A stretch of 64,000 nucleotides of DNA from Candidatus Rokuibacteriota bacterium (GCA_003220435.1 QHSL01000085.1:1-64000); one strand, 5' to 3'. Shown: positions 53,454 to 62,654, counted from the first letter of the stretch. The notes: generated by a model from the sequence alone, not told the origin. Translations and numbers: made by a program.

Positions 53454-53890
53454 CGACCGTCACCGCGCAGGGTCTTGATGAGCTCCTTGTAGCCGGCCGC
53501 CGACGCGTCGTGGGGCGCCTTGTACTCTTCGGAGTGCTTCGCCATGATCAGGGTTGCTCGGAAATATCCGTCGGCAACCCAGCTCCCCTCGACGACGGCG
53601 CCCCGGCCCTCTCCGAAGAGATCCGGCGGCGTGCCCTTGTGGCGAATCGGGACCGTCGCGGTCCCGTCGGAGAGCGTGAACGAGAGGTCGAGGGTGCGGG
53701 GCTCCCACCTGAGCGATCCGGGCACCACCATCCCGCCGAGCCGATACGCCTTCCCGGGCACGGGGGCGGCGCGGAGCTCCCCCGGGGTCACGAAGTAGAC
53801 CGCCGACTGGGTCACGCCGGCGTAGATCATGTACGCGAGCGCGCACGCGATGACCGCCCCGCCCACGATGAACTTGCGGTGGCGGTTCAT
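53450..53890 (-). CDS. ccmE: Heme chaperone CcmE
   Basis: 146 residues. N-terminal anchor (HRKFIVGGAVIACALAYMIY), then a beta-barrel domain with YRLGGMVVPGSLRWEPRTLD and YKGTPPDLF-type segment (RHKGTPPDLFGEGRGAVVEG). The heme-binding motif is HSEEY (H-x3-Y), within IMAKHSEEYKAP. Overlaps ccmD and ccmF starts. Confidence 0.94.
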   Translation of the reverse strand: MNRHRKFIVGGAVIACALAYMIYAGVTQSAVYFVTPGELRAAPVPGKAYRLGGMVVPGSLRWEPRTLDLSFTLSDGTATVPIRHKGTPPDLFGEGRGAVVEGSWVADGYFRATLIMAKHSEEYKAPHDASAAGYKELIKTLRGDGR

Positions 53891-53994
53891 TGGTCGAGGT
53901 CTTTCTCTCGGCGGACGAGCATTCGCCAGTAGCCCAGCACCACCACCACGGCGAGCCCGTAGGCCGCGAGCACGAAGGACCAGTTGTCGCCCAT
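53887..53994 (-). CDS. ccmD: Cytochrome c biogenesis protein CcmD
   Basis: Only 35 residues, missed as a separate line in the ORF track. It starts MGDNWSFVLAAYGLAVVVVL and ends GYWRMLVRREKDLDQ: a single span plus a basic tail, typical of CcmD, which stabilizes the CcmC-CcmE complex. ATG overlaps the ccmC stop and its stop overlaps ccmE. Confidence 0.85.
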   Translation of the reverse strand: MGDNWSFVLAAYGLAVVVVLGYWRMLVRREKDLDQ

Positions 53995-54641
53995 CAGGAG
54001 GTCGCCTCGGCTTCGCGCCGCAGCAGGCGAACGCGCTTCGCGACGAAGTACGCATACAGGAGGGAGAAGGCCACGAAGTTCACGAGGAGCGTGGCGACGA
54101 TGACGGGCGGCATGGTGCCGGGGCCCGGCTTCATCAACGAGGGCGGCTGGTGGAGGGTGCGCCACCAGGTGACCGAGAAGTGCACGAGCGGGATGTTGAA
54201 CGCGGCGACGATGCCGAGCACGGCGGCGTACCGGGCGCCGCGCTCGCGGTCCTCGATCATCCCGCGCAGGAGCAGATAGCCGAGGTACATGACGAACAGT
54301 ATCGAGACGCTCGTGAGCCGGGCGTCCCACGTCCACCAGGTGCCCCAGGTCGGCTTGCCCCAGATCGAGCCGGTGGCGATCGTGAGGCCGGTGAAGAGGA
54401 CGCCGACCTCCGCCGAGGCGTGCGCCAGCTGATCGGCGGCCTCCGCTCGCTTGGCCAGGTAAGCGATCGACGCGACGAAGACGACGGCGAAGGCGAGATA
54501 GGCGACCCAGACGCTCGGCACGTGCAGATACATGATCCGTTGCACGTTGCCCTGCGTCGCCTCGCGCGGCGCGAGCCCCAGTCCCGCCACGAGGCCAGCG
54601 GCGAGCGCCACGACGGTCACCGCGCCCAGGACGCGGACCAC
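53994..54641 (-). CDS. ccmC: Heme exporter/ligand protein CcmC
   Basis: 215 residues with six spans. The WWD heme-handling motif appears as WGKPTWGTWWTWDARLTSVS, and flanking heme-ligand histidines are in QRIMYLHVPSVWVAYLAF and FNIPLVHFSVTWWRTLHQPP. Transfers heme to CcmE. Confidence 0.94.
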   Translation of the reverse strand: MVRVLGAVTVVALAAGLVAGLGLAPREATQGNVQRIMYLHVPSVWVAYLAFAVVFVASIAYLAKRAEAADQLAHASAEVGVLFTGLTIATGSIWGKPTWGTWWTWDARLTSVSILFVMYLGYLLLRGMIEDRERGARYAAVLGIVAAFNIPLVHFSVTWWRTLHQPPSLMKPGPGTMPPVIVATLLVNFVAFSLLYAYFVAKRVRLLRREAEATS

Positions 54642-54645
54642 CCGG

Positions 54646-55323
54646 CTAGCCCTCCAGCACGAAATCGAACGTCAGCACGCCGACGGCGACGTACAGGACG
54701 TCCGCGGCCGCCAGCAGCTTGAGCCAGTGGGCGACCGCCCCGAGCGGCTCGCCCAGCAGCACGGCCTCGGTCGCCTTGACGGTCGCCAGTAGCAGGGGGA
54801 CCTGCACCGGCAGTAGGAGGACCGGGAACAGCAGCTCCCGGGCGCGGACCTGAGTGGTCATCGCCGCGAACAGGGTGCCGATGGCCGCGAAGCCGATCGT
54901 TCCCAGCAGGATCACGACCCCCAGCGCCGGTAGCGCGGGGACGATATCGAGGTTGAAGAACACGCCGAAGAGCGCCAGGAGCATCGCCTCGACTACCAGC
55001 ATCAGGAGCAGGTTGCCGGCGAGCTTGCCGACGTAGATCGCCGACTTGTCGCCGGGGGCGAGCAACAGCGCCTCCCAACAGTCGTTCTCGCGCTCGACGA
55101 CGAAGGCGCGGCCGAGCCCGAGCAGCCCGCTCAGGATGAAGCCGAGCCAGAGGAGACCGGGGAGCGCGCCGGCCAGCCGCTCGCGGTCGGGCCCCAGTGC
55201 AAACTCGAAGACGAAGAGGAGGAGCAGGGCGAAGAAGAAGAGCGCGTTGAGCGTCTCCTTGGACCGGCGCTCCACCAGCAGGTCCTTCCACACGACGATG
55301 AACGCGCGCCGCGCGAAGGTCAG
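54646..55323 (-). CDS. ccmB: Heme exporter permease CcmB
   Basis: About 225 residues with six spans. It reads TFARRAFIVVWKDLLVERRS, LGLGRAFVVERENDCWEALL and LFPVLLLPVQVPLLLATVKA, all CcmB landmarks. No ATG, GTG or TTG lies at the family start; CTG 55323 overlaps the ccmA stop as CTGA, mimicking ATGA coupling. GTG 55293 is the next choice and would remove 10 conserved residues. The track start runs inside ccmA in another frame. Confidence 0.88.
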   Translation of the reverse strand: MTFARRAFIVVWKDLLVERRSKETLNALFFFALLLLFVFEFALGPDRERLAGALPGLLWLGFILSGLLGLGRAFVVERENDCWEALLLAPGDKSAIYVGKLAGNLLLMLVVEAMLLALFGVFFNLDIVPALPALGVVILLGTIGFAAIGTLFAAMTTQVRARELLFPVLLLPVQVPLLLATVKATEAVLLGEPLGAVAHWLKLLAAADVLYVAVGVLTFDFVLEG

Positions 55324-56039
55324 AGCGCGTCCTCCGTGTGTAGGGCGTAGAGCCGCTGGATGTCCTCGGCGGACAAGGCACCGCGCGGCGTGTCGAGTGC
55401 GATGACGCCCCCGGCGAGGATGGCGATCCGGTCCGCGACGCCGAGCTCGCGGCCGAAGCTGTGGGTCGCCATCACGATCGCGCCGCCGCGCGACTTGAAG
55501 GAAGCAAGATGCTCCTCGAGCCACTTCTTCGCCCGCTGGTCGAGGCCTGCGAACGGCTCGTCGAGCAGCAGCACCCGGGGCCGCGCCAGGACGAACCGCG
55601 CGAGGGACAGCCGCCGCTTCATGCCGGCCGAGAACGTGCGGACCCGCTCGCCCGCGAACCGCTCGAGCTCCACGCTGGCGAGCGCGCCGGCCCGCGCGGC
55701 GGCGGAGGCGTGCAGGCCGGCCAGCGTGGTCCAGAAGGTCAGGTTTTCCAGCGCGGTGAGGTCCTCGTACACGTACGCGCCGTGGGCGACGAGCCCGACG
55801 TGGCGCCGAACGCTCTCGGCATCCTTCGCGCAGTCGTACCCCGCCACCGTGGCGGTGCCGTGGGTGGGGCGCACGAGGGTGGCGAGGATCTTGAGCAGCG
55901 TGGTCTTGCCGGCGCCATTGGCGCCCAGCACCGCCAGCGCTTCGCCCCCGTGGACGTCGACGTCGAGGCCATCCAGCACGCGATGCTTGCCAAAGGTCTT
56001 ACGGAGACCGGTCACCCGGATGAGTGGATCTGCGGCCAT
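55320..56039 (-). CDS. ccmA: Heme exporter ATPase CcmA
   Basis: 239 residues. Walker A GANGAGKTTLLKILATLV, a signature-like TFSAGMKRRLSLARFVLA and Walker B VLLLDEPFAGLDQRA. It forms CcmABC(D). The ATG at 56039 follows GGGAGG; the track ORF adds 50 residues of non-family sequence. It is the first gene of the nine-gene ccm operon. Confidence 0.94.
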   Translation of the reverse strand: MAADPLIRVTGLRKTFGKHRVLDGLDVDVHGGEALAVLGANGAGKTTLLKILATLVRPTHGTATVAGYDCAKDAESVRRHVGLVAHGAYVYEDLTALENLTFWTTLAGLHASAAARAGALASVELERFAGERVRTFSAGMKRRLSLARFVLARPRVLLLDEPFAGLDQRAKKWLEEHLASFKSRGGAIVMATHSFGRELGVADRIAILAGGVIALDTPRGALSAEDIQRLYALHTEDAL

Positions 56040-56053
56040 GCTTCGACCTCCCG

Positions 56054-56083
56054 ATTGTCCCCCAGCCGCCGGGACCGGGTCAA
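56054..56083 (-). promoter_or_regulatory. Promoter of the ccm operon
   Basis: Minus-strand TTGACC, 18-nt spacer, GACAAT, then 14 nt to the ccmA ATG. The ribosome-binding GGGAGG sits within the first bases of the predicted transcript. Confidence 0.55.
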
Positions 56084-56113
56084 GGAAGGCCGACCCGCGC
56101 GAGGACGTGGAAG

Positions 56114-56143
56114 CTTGACTCGGGCGACCTCCGTGCCAAATAG
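56114..56143 (+). promoter_or_regulatory. Candidate promoter for the second Dpp-type importer
   Basis: TTGACT and AATAGT at 18-nt spacing, about 56 nt before the TTG start at 56200. Divergent from the ccm promoter. Confidence 0.35.
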
Positions 56144-56199
56144 TAGGCTTCACCGTCTCGTCGTGGCCGCGCCCCGACGGACTGGTCATCGGAGGACGG

Positions 56200-57126
56200 T
56201 TGTTCCACTACGCGCTGTCCCGTGTTCTGTGGCTGCTGCCGACGCTCCTGGCCATGGCCCTGGTGACATTCCTGGTCATGCACGCGACGCCGGGCAGCCC
56301 GCTCGACCCCGTGGCCGAGGGCGCGAATCCCTTGTCGCCCGAGGCGCAGAAGAATCTCGCGGCTCACTACGGGCTCGACCGTCCGCTGCACGAGCAGTTC
56401 GTGATCTTCGTGACCAAGGCGCTGCAGGGCGACTTCGGAAATTCGTTCGTGTACAAGACGCGGACGGTGCGCGAGATCATTCTCGACACGTTCCCGATCT
56501 CGCTCCTGCTGGGCTCGATGGCGTTGGCGCTGGCGGTTGTCGGCGGCTTGACGCTCGGCATCCTCGCCGCGGTGTACCAGAACCGGACGTGGGACTACCT
56601 GTCGGTGAGCCTGGCGACCATCGGCGTCGCCGTGCCGAACTTCGTCCTGGCCGTCTTCCTGATCATCCTGTTCTCGTTCATCTTGCCGCTCTTCCCGACC
56701 GGCGGCTGGGACTCGCCGCGGAACTGGGTGTTGCCGACGGTGGCCCTGGCGTTGGCCCCGATGGGTATCATCGCGCGCTTCACCCGCGCCAGCATGCTGG
56801 AGGTGATCCGCGCCGACTACACGCTGACCGCGCGGGCCAAGGGGCTCGGCGAGGTGCCGGTCATCTTCAAGCACGCCCTCAAGAACGCGTTCATCCCGGT
56901 GGTGACGCTGCTCGGACCCATGTTCGCCGCGGTCGGGACGGGCTCCTTCTTCGTGGAGTCCATTTTTCGAGTCCCGGGAATGGGGCGGTTCTTCGTATTG
57001 TCGATGACGGGACGTGACTACCCGATGATCATGGCGGTCGTGCTGACCTACGGCGCGTTCCTGGCGCTCATGAACCTCGTCGTCGACCTTCTGTATGGCG
57101 TCCTCGACCCCCGCATCCGCTACTAA
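56200..57126 (+). CDS. Peptide ABC transporter permease, DppB type
   Basis: 308 residues. TTG start just after GGAGGACGG. Typical DppB features: VTFLVMHATPGSPLDPVAEG, GLDRPLHEQFVIFVTKALQG and the coupling loop TARAKGLGEVPVIFKHALKN. First gene of an importer with a second permease and a Tat-exported binding protein but no ATPases nearby. Confidence 0.92.
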   Translation: MFHYALSRVLWLLPTLLAMALVTFLVMHATPGSPLDPVAEGANPLSPEAQKNLAAHYGLDRPLHEQFVIFVTKALQGDFGNSFVYKTRTVREIILDTFPISLLLGSMALALAVVGGLTLGILAAVYQNRTWDYLSVSLATIGVAVPNFVLAVFLIILFSFILPLFPTGGWDSPRNWVLPTVALALAPMGIIARFTRASMLEVIRADYTLTARAKGLGEVPVIFKHALKNAFIPVVTLLGPMFAAVGTGSFFVESIFRVPGMGRFFVLSMTGRDYPMIMAVVLTYGAFLALMNLVVDLLYGVLDPRIRY

Positions 57127-58057
57127 GCTCGGAGGGGGGCTTCGCCCCCCTTCCGATGTCTCCCCGCAGGACGGATTGCGCTCGGATGCGGCGACGTCTC
57201 CCGAGACGCGAACGCGCACGTCGAGCCTGTGGCGCGACGGCGTGCGACGACTCTCGCGCAATCGCCTGGCGGTCAGCGGCGGCGTCGTGATCGTGCTGCT
57301 CTGCCTGATCGCGATCTTCGCCGACCTCCTGGCGCCGCTGCCTTACACCAAGACCAACTTCGGCCGGCTCAACGAGGCGCCGTCGCGCGACTTCCCGCTG
57401 GGGACGGATCAGCTGGGCCGCGACATGTTCTCACGGATGATCTACGGCGCGCGGGTCTCGATGCTGGTCGGCCTCGGCGCCCAGGTGATCGTGGTACTGA
57501 TCGGCGTCCCGATCGGCGCCCTGTCGGGCTACGTCGGCGGCCGCGTGGACCTATTCCTCACGCGGTTCATCGACGTGATGTACGCCTTTCCCCGGCTCCT
57601 GTTCGTGATCCTGGTGATGTCGATGCTGGGCGCCGGGCTCACCAACATCTTCATCGCGATCGGGTTGACCGGCTGGGTCGGCATCGCGCGGCAGACGCGC
57701 GCTCAGGTGCTGGCGATCAAGGAAAAGGAGTTCGTGGACGGCGCGCGGGCACTGGGCGCAGGCTTCAACCGGCTCCTGGTCCGGCACGTGCTGCCGAACG
57801 CGCTCACCCCGATCGTCGTCGCCGTGACCTTCGGCATCCCCGAGGCGATCTTCACGGAGGCCGCGCTCTCGTTCATCGGCGTCGGCATCAACCCGCCGAC
57901 CCCCTCCTGGGGCCAGATGGTGGGTGAGGGCCAGCAGTACATCCGATCCTACTGGCACCTCTGCGTGTTCCCCTCGATCGCCATCGCGATCACGATGCTC
58001 TCGTTCACGTTCTTCGGCGACGGCGTCAGAGACGCGTTGGATCCCAAGCTGAAATAA
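57095..58057 (+). CDS. Peptide ABC transporter permease, DppC type
   Basis: 320 residues from ATG 57095, which overlaps DppB by 32 nt. It shows FPLGTDQLGRDMFSRMIYGA and the loop DGARALGAGFNRLLVRHVLP. The first ~27 residues are low in complexity and contain the GC hairpin at 57130-57155; TTG 57176, preceded by AGGA, is a good alternative start that puts the hairpin in the intercistronic leader. Confidence 0.9.
   Translation: MASSTPASATKLGGGLRPPSDVSPQDGLRSDAATSPETRTRTSSLWRDGVRRLSRNRLAVSGGVVIVLLCLIAIFADLLAPLPYTKTNFGRLNEAPSRDFPLGTDQLGRDMFSRMIYGARVSMLVGLGAQVIVVLIGVPIGALSGYVGGRVDLFLTRFIDVMYAFPRLLFVILVMSMLGAGLTNIFIAIGLTGWVGIARQTRAQVLAIKEKEFVDGARALGAGFNRLLVRHVLPNALTPIVVAVTFGIPEAIFTEAALSFIGVGINPPTPSWGQMVGEGQQYIRSYWHLCVFPSIAIAITMLSFTFFGDGVRDALDPKLK
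57130..57155 (+). repeat. GC-rich hairpin at the dppB-dppC junction
   Basis: GGGGGGC and GCCCCCC pair around TTC, extended by CGGA/TCCG with a one-base bulge. It sits right after the dppB stop. It may block 3'-end decay or adjust the expression of dppC; if so, dppC starts downstream of it. Confidence 0.6.
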
Positions 58058-58070
58058 AGGAGACCCGCTC

Positions 58071-59807
58071 ATGCGCACTCCTCGTATTCCCGACGGTCAG
58101 ATGGACCTTTTCGCCAAACGTCTCGCCGCCATCGGTGTGGGCCGGCGCGACTTCATGAAGGTCGCCGCCGGGCTCGCGACGATGAGCGCCGCCGGTTTCA
58201 ACGCCCGGCCAGTCTCGGCGGCGCCGAAGCTCGCGCCCGGCGAGAAGCTGGCGAAGGAACAGCACCTCCGGTTCGGAGGCGGCAGCTGGTACGAACAGGA
58301 CCCATCGAGCCACGACTACAACAAGGACCTCTACTGCGGCGGGACCCCGCAGCTCTGGGCCGGCCTCATGAAGTTCAACGTGAACTTCGAGGCGGTGCCC
58401 GACGTCGCCGAGAAGGTGACCCCTAACAAGGACGGATCGGTCTGGATATTCTCGATCCGGAAGGATTCGAAGTGGTCCGACGGCGGGCCCTGCACGGCCC
58501 GCGATTTCGAGTACTCGTGGAAGCGCCAGCTCGATCCCGCCACGGCGGCGCCCTATGCCTCGTTCCTCTACGACATCAAGAACGGCGAGGCGTTCAACAA
58601 GAAGCAGATCACCGACGCGAGCCAGGTCGGCGTTCGCGCCAAGGACGACTGGACGCTCGAGGTGACGCTGGAAGGGCCCCGCGGATATTTCCCGGTGCTC
58701 GCCGCTTACCTGGCCGCCCTGCCCGGCCACCGCGCCTCGATCGAAAAGCACGGCGACAAGTGGACGGAGGCCGCCAACATCGTGTCCAACGGGCCTTTCG
58801 TCCTGGACACATGGGAGCACAACCGGGTGATCGTGCTGCGCAAGAACAAGCACTTCTTCGGCGCCAAGGACATCACGCTGGAGAAGGTGACGATCCCGAT
58901 CATCCCGATCGCGTCCGGCGTGCTCCCGTACGAGAACAACGAGATCGACCTCACGCGACTGGCCCCCGCCGACCTCAAGCGGCTCCAGTCTGACCCCAGG
59001 ACCTCCAAGGAGGTCTTCCGATTCCCGTACCCCGGTACCTGGTATCTGCTGCCGCAGGTCACGAAGCCGCCCTTCGACAACCTCAAGGTCCGCAAGGCCG
59101 TCGCGCACGCGATCGACCGCGAGAACGTCGTCAAGGTCAGCCAGGGCTTCGCGATCCCGGCGCACGCCATGATCCCGCCCGGGTTCCCCGGCGCGCTGGA
59201 CGACAAGAAGACCCGCGACCTCCAGCGCTACGATCCGAAGCTCGCGATGTCGATGTTGAAAGGCAGCCCGTTCGAGGGCGGGAAGAACTGGCCGAAGATC
59301 ACGCTCACCATGCGCGACGAGGCGCTCGGCAGCAAGCAGCTCGCCGAGGCCGTCCAGGCGGTCCTGCTGGAGAGCCTGAACATGAAGACGGAGCTCGAGG
59401 TCCTCGAGCAGCGCGTGTTCCGCGAGCGGCTCTGGAAGCAAGACCTCCAGTTCGTGTGGATCCGCTGGTTCATGGACTATCCGGATCCGCACAACGAGTA
59501 CTTCGACACGTTCTACGGTAAGAAGACGACCGGCAAGCGGCAGGCGTGGGTCAACGACGCCTTCGACAAGGAGCTGGAGGCGGGCCGCGACACGCGCGAC
59601 ACCAAGAAGCGCCTGGCGCACTACGCGAAGGCCGAGGAGATCATGCAGAACGACGTCGGCTACGTACCGGTCGCGTGGGTCGTGCGGTACGCGACGGCCA
59701 AGCCGACCGTCCGCGGCATCGAGAAGAACCGTCAGGGCGAGGTCGTCGTCGACGGCAACATCTACGCGGACATGCTCATGCACATCTACATGGTGGACAA
59801 GGCCTGA
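58071..59807 (+). CDS. Peptide ABC transporter substrate-binding protein, Tat-exported
   Basis: 578 residues, family 5. The N-terminus GVGRRDFMKVAAGLATMSAA is a twin-arginine signal. The mature part has WIFSIRKDSKWSDGGPCTAR, FDNLKVRKAVAHAIDRENVV and WIRWFMDYPDPHNEYFDTFY. AAAGGAG precedes the ATG. It is 13 nt after dppC. The Tat route differs from the Sec signals of the two binding proteins near 33-35 kb. Confidence 0.92.
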   Translation: MRTPRIPDGQMDLFAKRLAAIGVGRRDFMKVAAGLATMSAAGFNARPVSAAPKLAPGEKLAKEQHLRFGGGSWYEQDPSSHDYNKDLYCGGTPQLWAGLMKFNVNFEAVPDVAEKVTPNKDGSVWIFSIRKDSKWSDGGPCTARDFEYSWKRQLDPATAAPYASFLYDIKNGEAFNKKQITDASQVGVRAKDDWTLEVTLEGPRGYFPVLAAYLAALPGHRASIEKHGDKWTEAANIVSNGPFVLDTWEHNRVIVLRKNKHFFGAKDITLEKVTIPIIPIASGVLPYENNEIDLTRLAPADLKRLQSDPRTSKEVFRFPYPGTWYLLPQVTKPPFDNLKVRKAVAHAIDRENVVKVSQGFAIPAHAMIPPGFPGALDDKKTRDLQRYDPKLAMSMLKGSPFEGGKNWPKITLTMRDEALGSKQLAEAVQAVLLESLNMKTELEVLEQRVFRERLWKQDLQFVWIRWFMDYPDPHNEYFDTFYGKKTTGKRQAWVNDAFDKELEAGRDTRDTKKRLAHYAKAEEIMQNDVGYVPVAWVVRYATAKPTVRGIEKNRQGEVVVDGNIYADMLMHIYMVDKA

Positions 59808-59812
59808 CGAGA

Positions 59813-59847
59813 CGCGACGCGCCCCGGGATCGCTGGGGCGCGTCGCG
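59813..59847. terminator. Bidirectional strong hairpin between convergent genes
   Basis: CGCGACGCGCCCC and GGGGCGCGTCGCG form a perfect 13-bp stem with a 9-nt loop, between the peptide-binding protein gene and htpX, which face each other. It likely separates both transcripts, though neither side has a long T run. Confidence 0.7.
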
Positions 59848-59903
59848 GCATCGAGCATCGAAGTGTCGCCGCGCACCTCGAAGGTGCTCGGCTCCTACTG
59901 CGG

Positions 59904-60755
59904 CTAGATTCGCATCGCCCGCAGGCGGGCGATCCGCTCCTCGAGGGGAGGGTGGGTCGAGAACAGACGCATCAGCGTCTGTCCGCTGAGCGGATTCACG
60001 ATGAACAGGTGCGCCGTGGCGGGCGTGGCGTTCGCCATCGGCGCCGCCTCGTTCGCCATCTGCAGCTTCTCGAGCGCCTTGGCGAGCCCCCACGGCTTGC
60101 CGGCCACCCGGGCGCCGGTCGCATCGGCCTGGAACTCGCGCGCCCGCGACACGGCCATCTGCACGAGCAACGCCGCGATCGGCGCGAGGATCGCTAACAA
60201 TATGGCCGCGATCGGGTTCGAGCCGCCCTCCTCGTCGTCGTCCCGGCGCCCGCCGAACATCGCGGCGAACTGCGCCATGTGCGCGAGATAGGTGATGGCG
60301 CCGGCGAGCGTCGCGGCGATCGTCGAGATCAGCACGTCGCGGTTCTTCACGTGCGAGAGCTCGTGGGCCAGCACGCCCTCCAGCTCTTCCTCGTCGAGGA
60401 TCCGCATGATCCCCTCGGTCACGGCCACCGCCGCGTGCTCCGGGTTGCGTCCGGTCGCGAAGGCGTTGGGCGTCTCGCTGGGGATCAGGTAGACCCGGGG
60501 CATCGGGATGCCGGCGCGGGTGGCGAGGCGGTGGACGATCGCGTAGAGCCTCGGGGCGGCGGCCTCGTCGATGGGTTGGGCGCCGTAGGCGGCCAGCACC
60601 ATCTTGTCCGAGAACCAGTAGCTCACGAGGTTCATCAGCAGGGCGATCACGAAGGCGATCAGCATGCCCTGCCGGCCCCCGAACGCGCCGCCGAGAAGCA
60701 CGAGCATGACAGTGAGGACGGCCAAGAGAAAGCCAGTCTTGAATACGTTGGACAT
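59904..60755 (-). CDS. htpX: Membrane zinc protease HtpX
   Basis: 283 residues. Two N-terminal spans, the zinc motif [20 protein letters not shown] (HExxH), and the third-ligand region [20 protein letters not shown]. The C-terminus [15 protein letters not shown] is the usual family end. The ATG at 60755 sits 6 nt after an extended -10; the track extension of 35 residues crosses that promoter. It handles misfolded membrane proteins. Confidence 0.95.
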   Translation of the reverse strand: MSNVFKTGFLLAVLTVMLVLLGGAFGGRQGMLIAFVIALLMNLVSYWFSDKMVLAAYGAQPIDEAAAPRLYAIVHRLATRAGIPMPRVYLIPSETPNAFATGRNPEHAAVAVTEGIMRILDEEELEGVLAHELSHVKNRDVLISTIAATLAGAITYLAHMAQFAAMFGGRRDDDEEGGSNPIAAILLAILAPIAALLVQMAVSRAREFQADATGARVAGKPWGLAKALEKLQMANEAAPMANATPATAHLFIVNPLSGQTLMRLFSTHPPLEERIARLRAMRI

Positions 60756-60761
60756 GGCCGA

Positions 60762-60770
60762 AGCGTAGCA
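60762..60770 (-). promoter_or_regulatory. Extended -10 promoter for htpX
   Basis: On the minus strand TGC-TACGCT is followed by 6 nt and the ATG. Leaderless geometry, as for ligA. Confidence 0.5.
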
Positions 60771-60795
60771 GAGGGTCCGGGGAGGGTCAAATGCC

Positions 60796-60825
60796 TTGAC
60801 TTGCGCCCTAAAGCGCCGATATACT
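60796..60825 (+). promoter_or_regulatory. Promoter for the yceD-rpmF-plsX-fabH operon
   Basis: TTGACT, 18-nt spacer, TATACT followed by GACG. The ~40 nt after it are AT-richer than any nearby coding DNA (CAAAAATCTTTTGTTGATCA), which fits a 5' leader before ATG 60873. A GTG at 60834, 8 nt after the -10, could instead serve as a leaderless start. Confidence 0.65.
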
Positions 60826-60872
60826 GACGCGGCGTGAGTCAAAAATCTTTTGTTGATCAAGAGTTAGCAGCC

Positions 60873-61382
60873 ATGATCGTCCGAGTTCCAGATATTCCGG
60901 CCGAGGGGCTGAACGTGGTCGAGACGACCGCCCTGGGGACCGTCTATCGGGACCCGGCGTGGCGTCTGGACGACGTTCGCCTGCGGCTCGAGCGGGACGG
61001 TCTCGACGTCTTCGTGACCGGGGAGCTCCGGGCGACGGTCTCGCAGACCTGCGGCCGCTGCCTCGAGCCCTCGGCGGTGACGGTGACGACGGCGATCGAC
61101 GTACGATTGGTCCCGCGCCCCGCCACGGGGGACAGCGTTGAGCTCGCCCGCGACGACTTGGACGTGGACTTTTACGAAAGGGACGAGTTCGATCTCGGCG
61201 CGCTGATCGAGGCGGAAACCGCAATCGCCCTTCCCATGAAGCCGCTCTGCCGCGAAGGGTGCCTCGGGCTCTGTCCGGTCTGCGGCGGCAACCGAAACGC
61301 GGTTGCGTGCGCGTGCCCGCCCCGACCGCCGGACCCGCGCCTGGCCGTCCTCAAGGACCTGGCCGCACGGCTGCCGCACTAG
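60873..61382 (+). CDS. yceD: YceD/DUF177 family protein
   Basis: 169 residues, starting [20 protein letters not shown]. The central [19 protein letters not shown] and the late [19 protein letters not shown] cysteines are the family zinc-type motif. YceD proteins are encoded before rpmF and linked to 23S rRNA accumulation in bacteria and plants. I favour ATG 60873 on family length and the AT-rich leader; the track start is GTG 60834. Confidence 0.9.
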   Translation: MIVRVPDIPAEGLNVVETTALGTVYRDPAWRLDDVRLRLERDGLDVFVTGELRATVSQTCGRCLEPSAVTVTTAIDVRLVPRPATGDSVELARDDLDVDFYERDEFDLGALIEAETAIALPMKPLCREGCLGLCPVCGGNRNAVACACPPRPPDPRLAVLKDLAARLPH

Positions 61383-61392
61383 GAGAGATTGC

Positions 61393-61575
61393 ATGCCACT
61401 GCCGAAACGCCGCCACTCCAAGACCCGTGGGCGGAAGCGCCGCACGCATTACAAGCTCGCCGCACCGACGCGCTCGGTGTGCCCGCAGTGTCGTGAGAGC
61501 AAGCTGCCGCACCGGGTCTGCCCGCACTGCGGCTTCTACAAGGGTCGGGAGATCGTCGCCGTCGAAGGGGCCTAG
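61393..61575 (+). CDS. rpmF: 50S ribosomal protein L32
   Basis: 60 residues, starting [20 protein letters not shown], with a zinc ribbon [17 protein letters not shown] (C+ type, CxxC twice). GGAGAG precedes the ATG. It lies 10 nt after yceD and 20 nt before plsX, the classic order. Confidence 0.97.
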   Translation: MPLPKRRHSKTRGRKRRTHYKLAAPTRSVCPQCRESKLPHRVCPHCGFYKGREIVAVEGA

Positions 61576-61595
61576 TCGATCCCGACGCCCCCGCC

Positions 61596-62654
61596 ATGAA
61601 GATGGCCAACGCGGATGGCCAGTCGTCCAAGATGAAGATCGCGGTGGACGCGATGGGCGGCGACCACGGCCCGGCCGTCGTCGTCGCCGGCGCCGTGGCC
61701 GCGGTCCGGGAGTTCGGCGCCTCCGTCATCCTCGTGGGTGACCGGGCGGCCGTGCATCGCGAGGTCGTCCGCCTCAACGCCCAGACCCTCGAGCTCGAGA
61801 TCCACCACGCGTCCCAGGTGGTCGGCATGGCGGAAAGCCCCTCGCACGCACTGCGGCGCAAGCGCGATTCGTCGATGCGCGTGGCCGCCGAGCTCGTCAA
61901 AGAGGGGAAGGCGGCCGCCTTCATCTCCGCCGGGAACACCGGCGCCGCGATGGCGATCGCCATGTTCGTCATGGGCGTCCTGCCCGGCGTCGATCGGCCG
62001 GCGATCGCCGCCGTGCTCCCGAACCTCCGGAAGTTCACGCTCCTGCTCGACGCCGGCGCCAACGTGGATCCCAAGGCGGTGCACCTGCTCCAGTTCGCGG
62101 TCATGGGCCACGTGTACGCGCGCGACATCCTTGGGCTCGACAGCCCGCGGGTCGGGATCCTCTCGGTCGGTGAGGAGGAAGGGAAGGGAAACGAGCTGAC
62201 GAAGGAGGCGTACGCGGAGCTGCGGGAGTCGTCGTTGAACTTCGTGGGCAACGTCGAGGGGCGGGACATCTACAACGGCCGATGCGATGTCGTGGTGACC
62301 GACGGCTTCACGGGCAACGTTGCCCTCAAGATCTCCGAAAGCCTCGCCGAGATGCTGAGCTCGATGATCAAGGAGGAGCTCATGCGGGACGCGCGGTCGA
62401 AGATCGGCGCCAAGCTCGCGATGCCCGCGTTCGAGCGCTTCCGCCGGCGCATCGACTACACCGAGATGGGCGGCGCCCCGCTGCTCGGCATTGACGGCGC
62501 CGCCATCATCTGTCACGGTGCGTCCCCGGTGAAGGCGATCAAGAACGCGGTGCGGGTCGCGCAGGAGTGGGCGAGCGCCGGGCTCAACGAGCACATCAAG
62601 GCGGCGCTGGAGGCCGAGGTGGCCCGGGGCGGTCGGGAAGGGGGACGCGAATGA
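61596..62654 (+). CDS. plsX: Phosphate acyltransferase PlsX
   Basis: 352 residues; makes acyl-phosphate from acyl-ACP for phospholipid synthesis. It has IAVDAMGGDHGPAVVVAGAV, FISAGNTGAAMAIAM and DGFTGNVALKISESLAEMLS. MKIAVDAM at 61632 is the more usual start; the first 12 residues (MKMANADGQSSK) are extra. The stop overlaps fabH. Confidence 0.95.
   Translation: MKMANADGQSSKMKIAVDAMGGDHGPAVVVAGAVAAVREFGASVILVGDRAAVHREVVRLNAQTLELEIHHASQVVGMAESPSHALRRKRDSSMRVAAELVKEGKAAAFISAGNTGAAMAIAMFVMGVLPGVDRPAIAAVLPNLRKFTLLLDAGANVDPKAVHLLQFAVMGHVYARDILGLDSPRVGILSVGEEEGKGNELTKEAYAELRESSLNFVGNVEGRDIYNGRCDVVVTDGFTGNVALKISESLAEMLSSMIKEELMRDARSKIGAKLAMPAFERFRRRIDYTEMGGAPLLGIDGAAIICHGASPVKAIKNAVRVAQEWASAGLNEHIKAALEAEVARGGREGGRE

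Noticed and set aside
53887-54336. 149-residue minus ORF as one protein
   Set aside because: Only its last 35 codons are real (ccmD); the rest is ccmC in the wrong frame.
54617-55381. 254-residue minus ORF over ccmB
   Set aside because: Alternative frame of ccmB; no hydrophobic segments.
60834-60872. GTG 60834 as the yceD start
   Set aside because: The 39 nt are AT-rich and non-family; kept as an alternative because it sits 8 nt after the -10.
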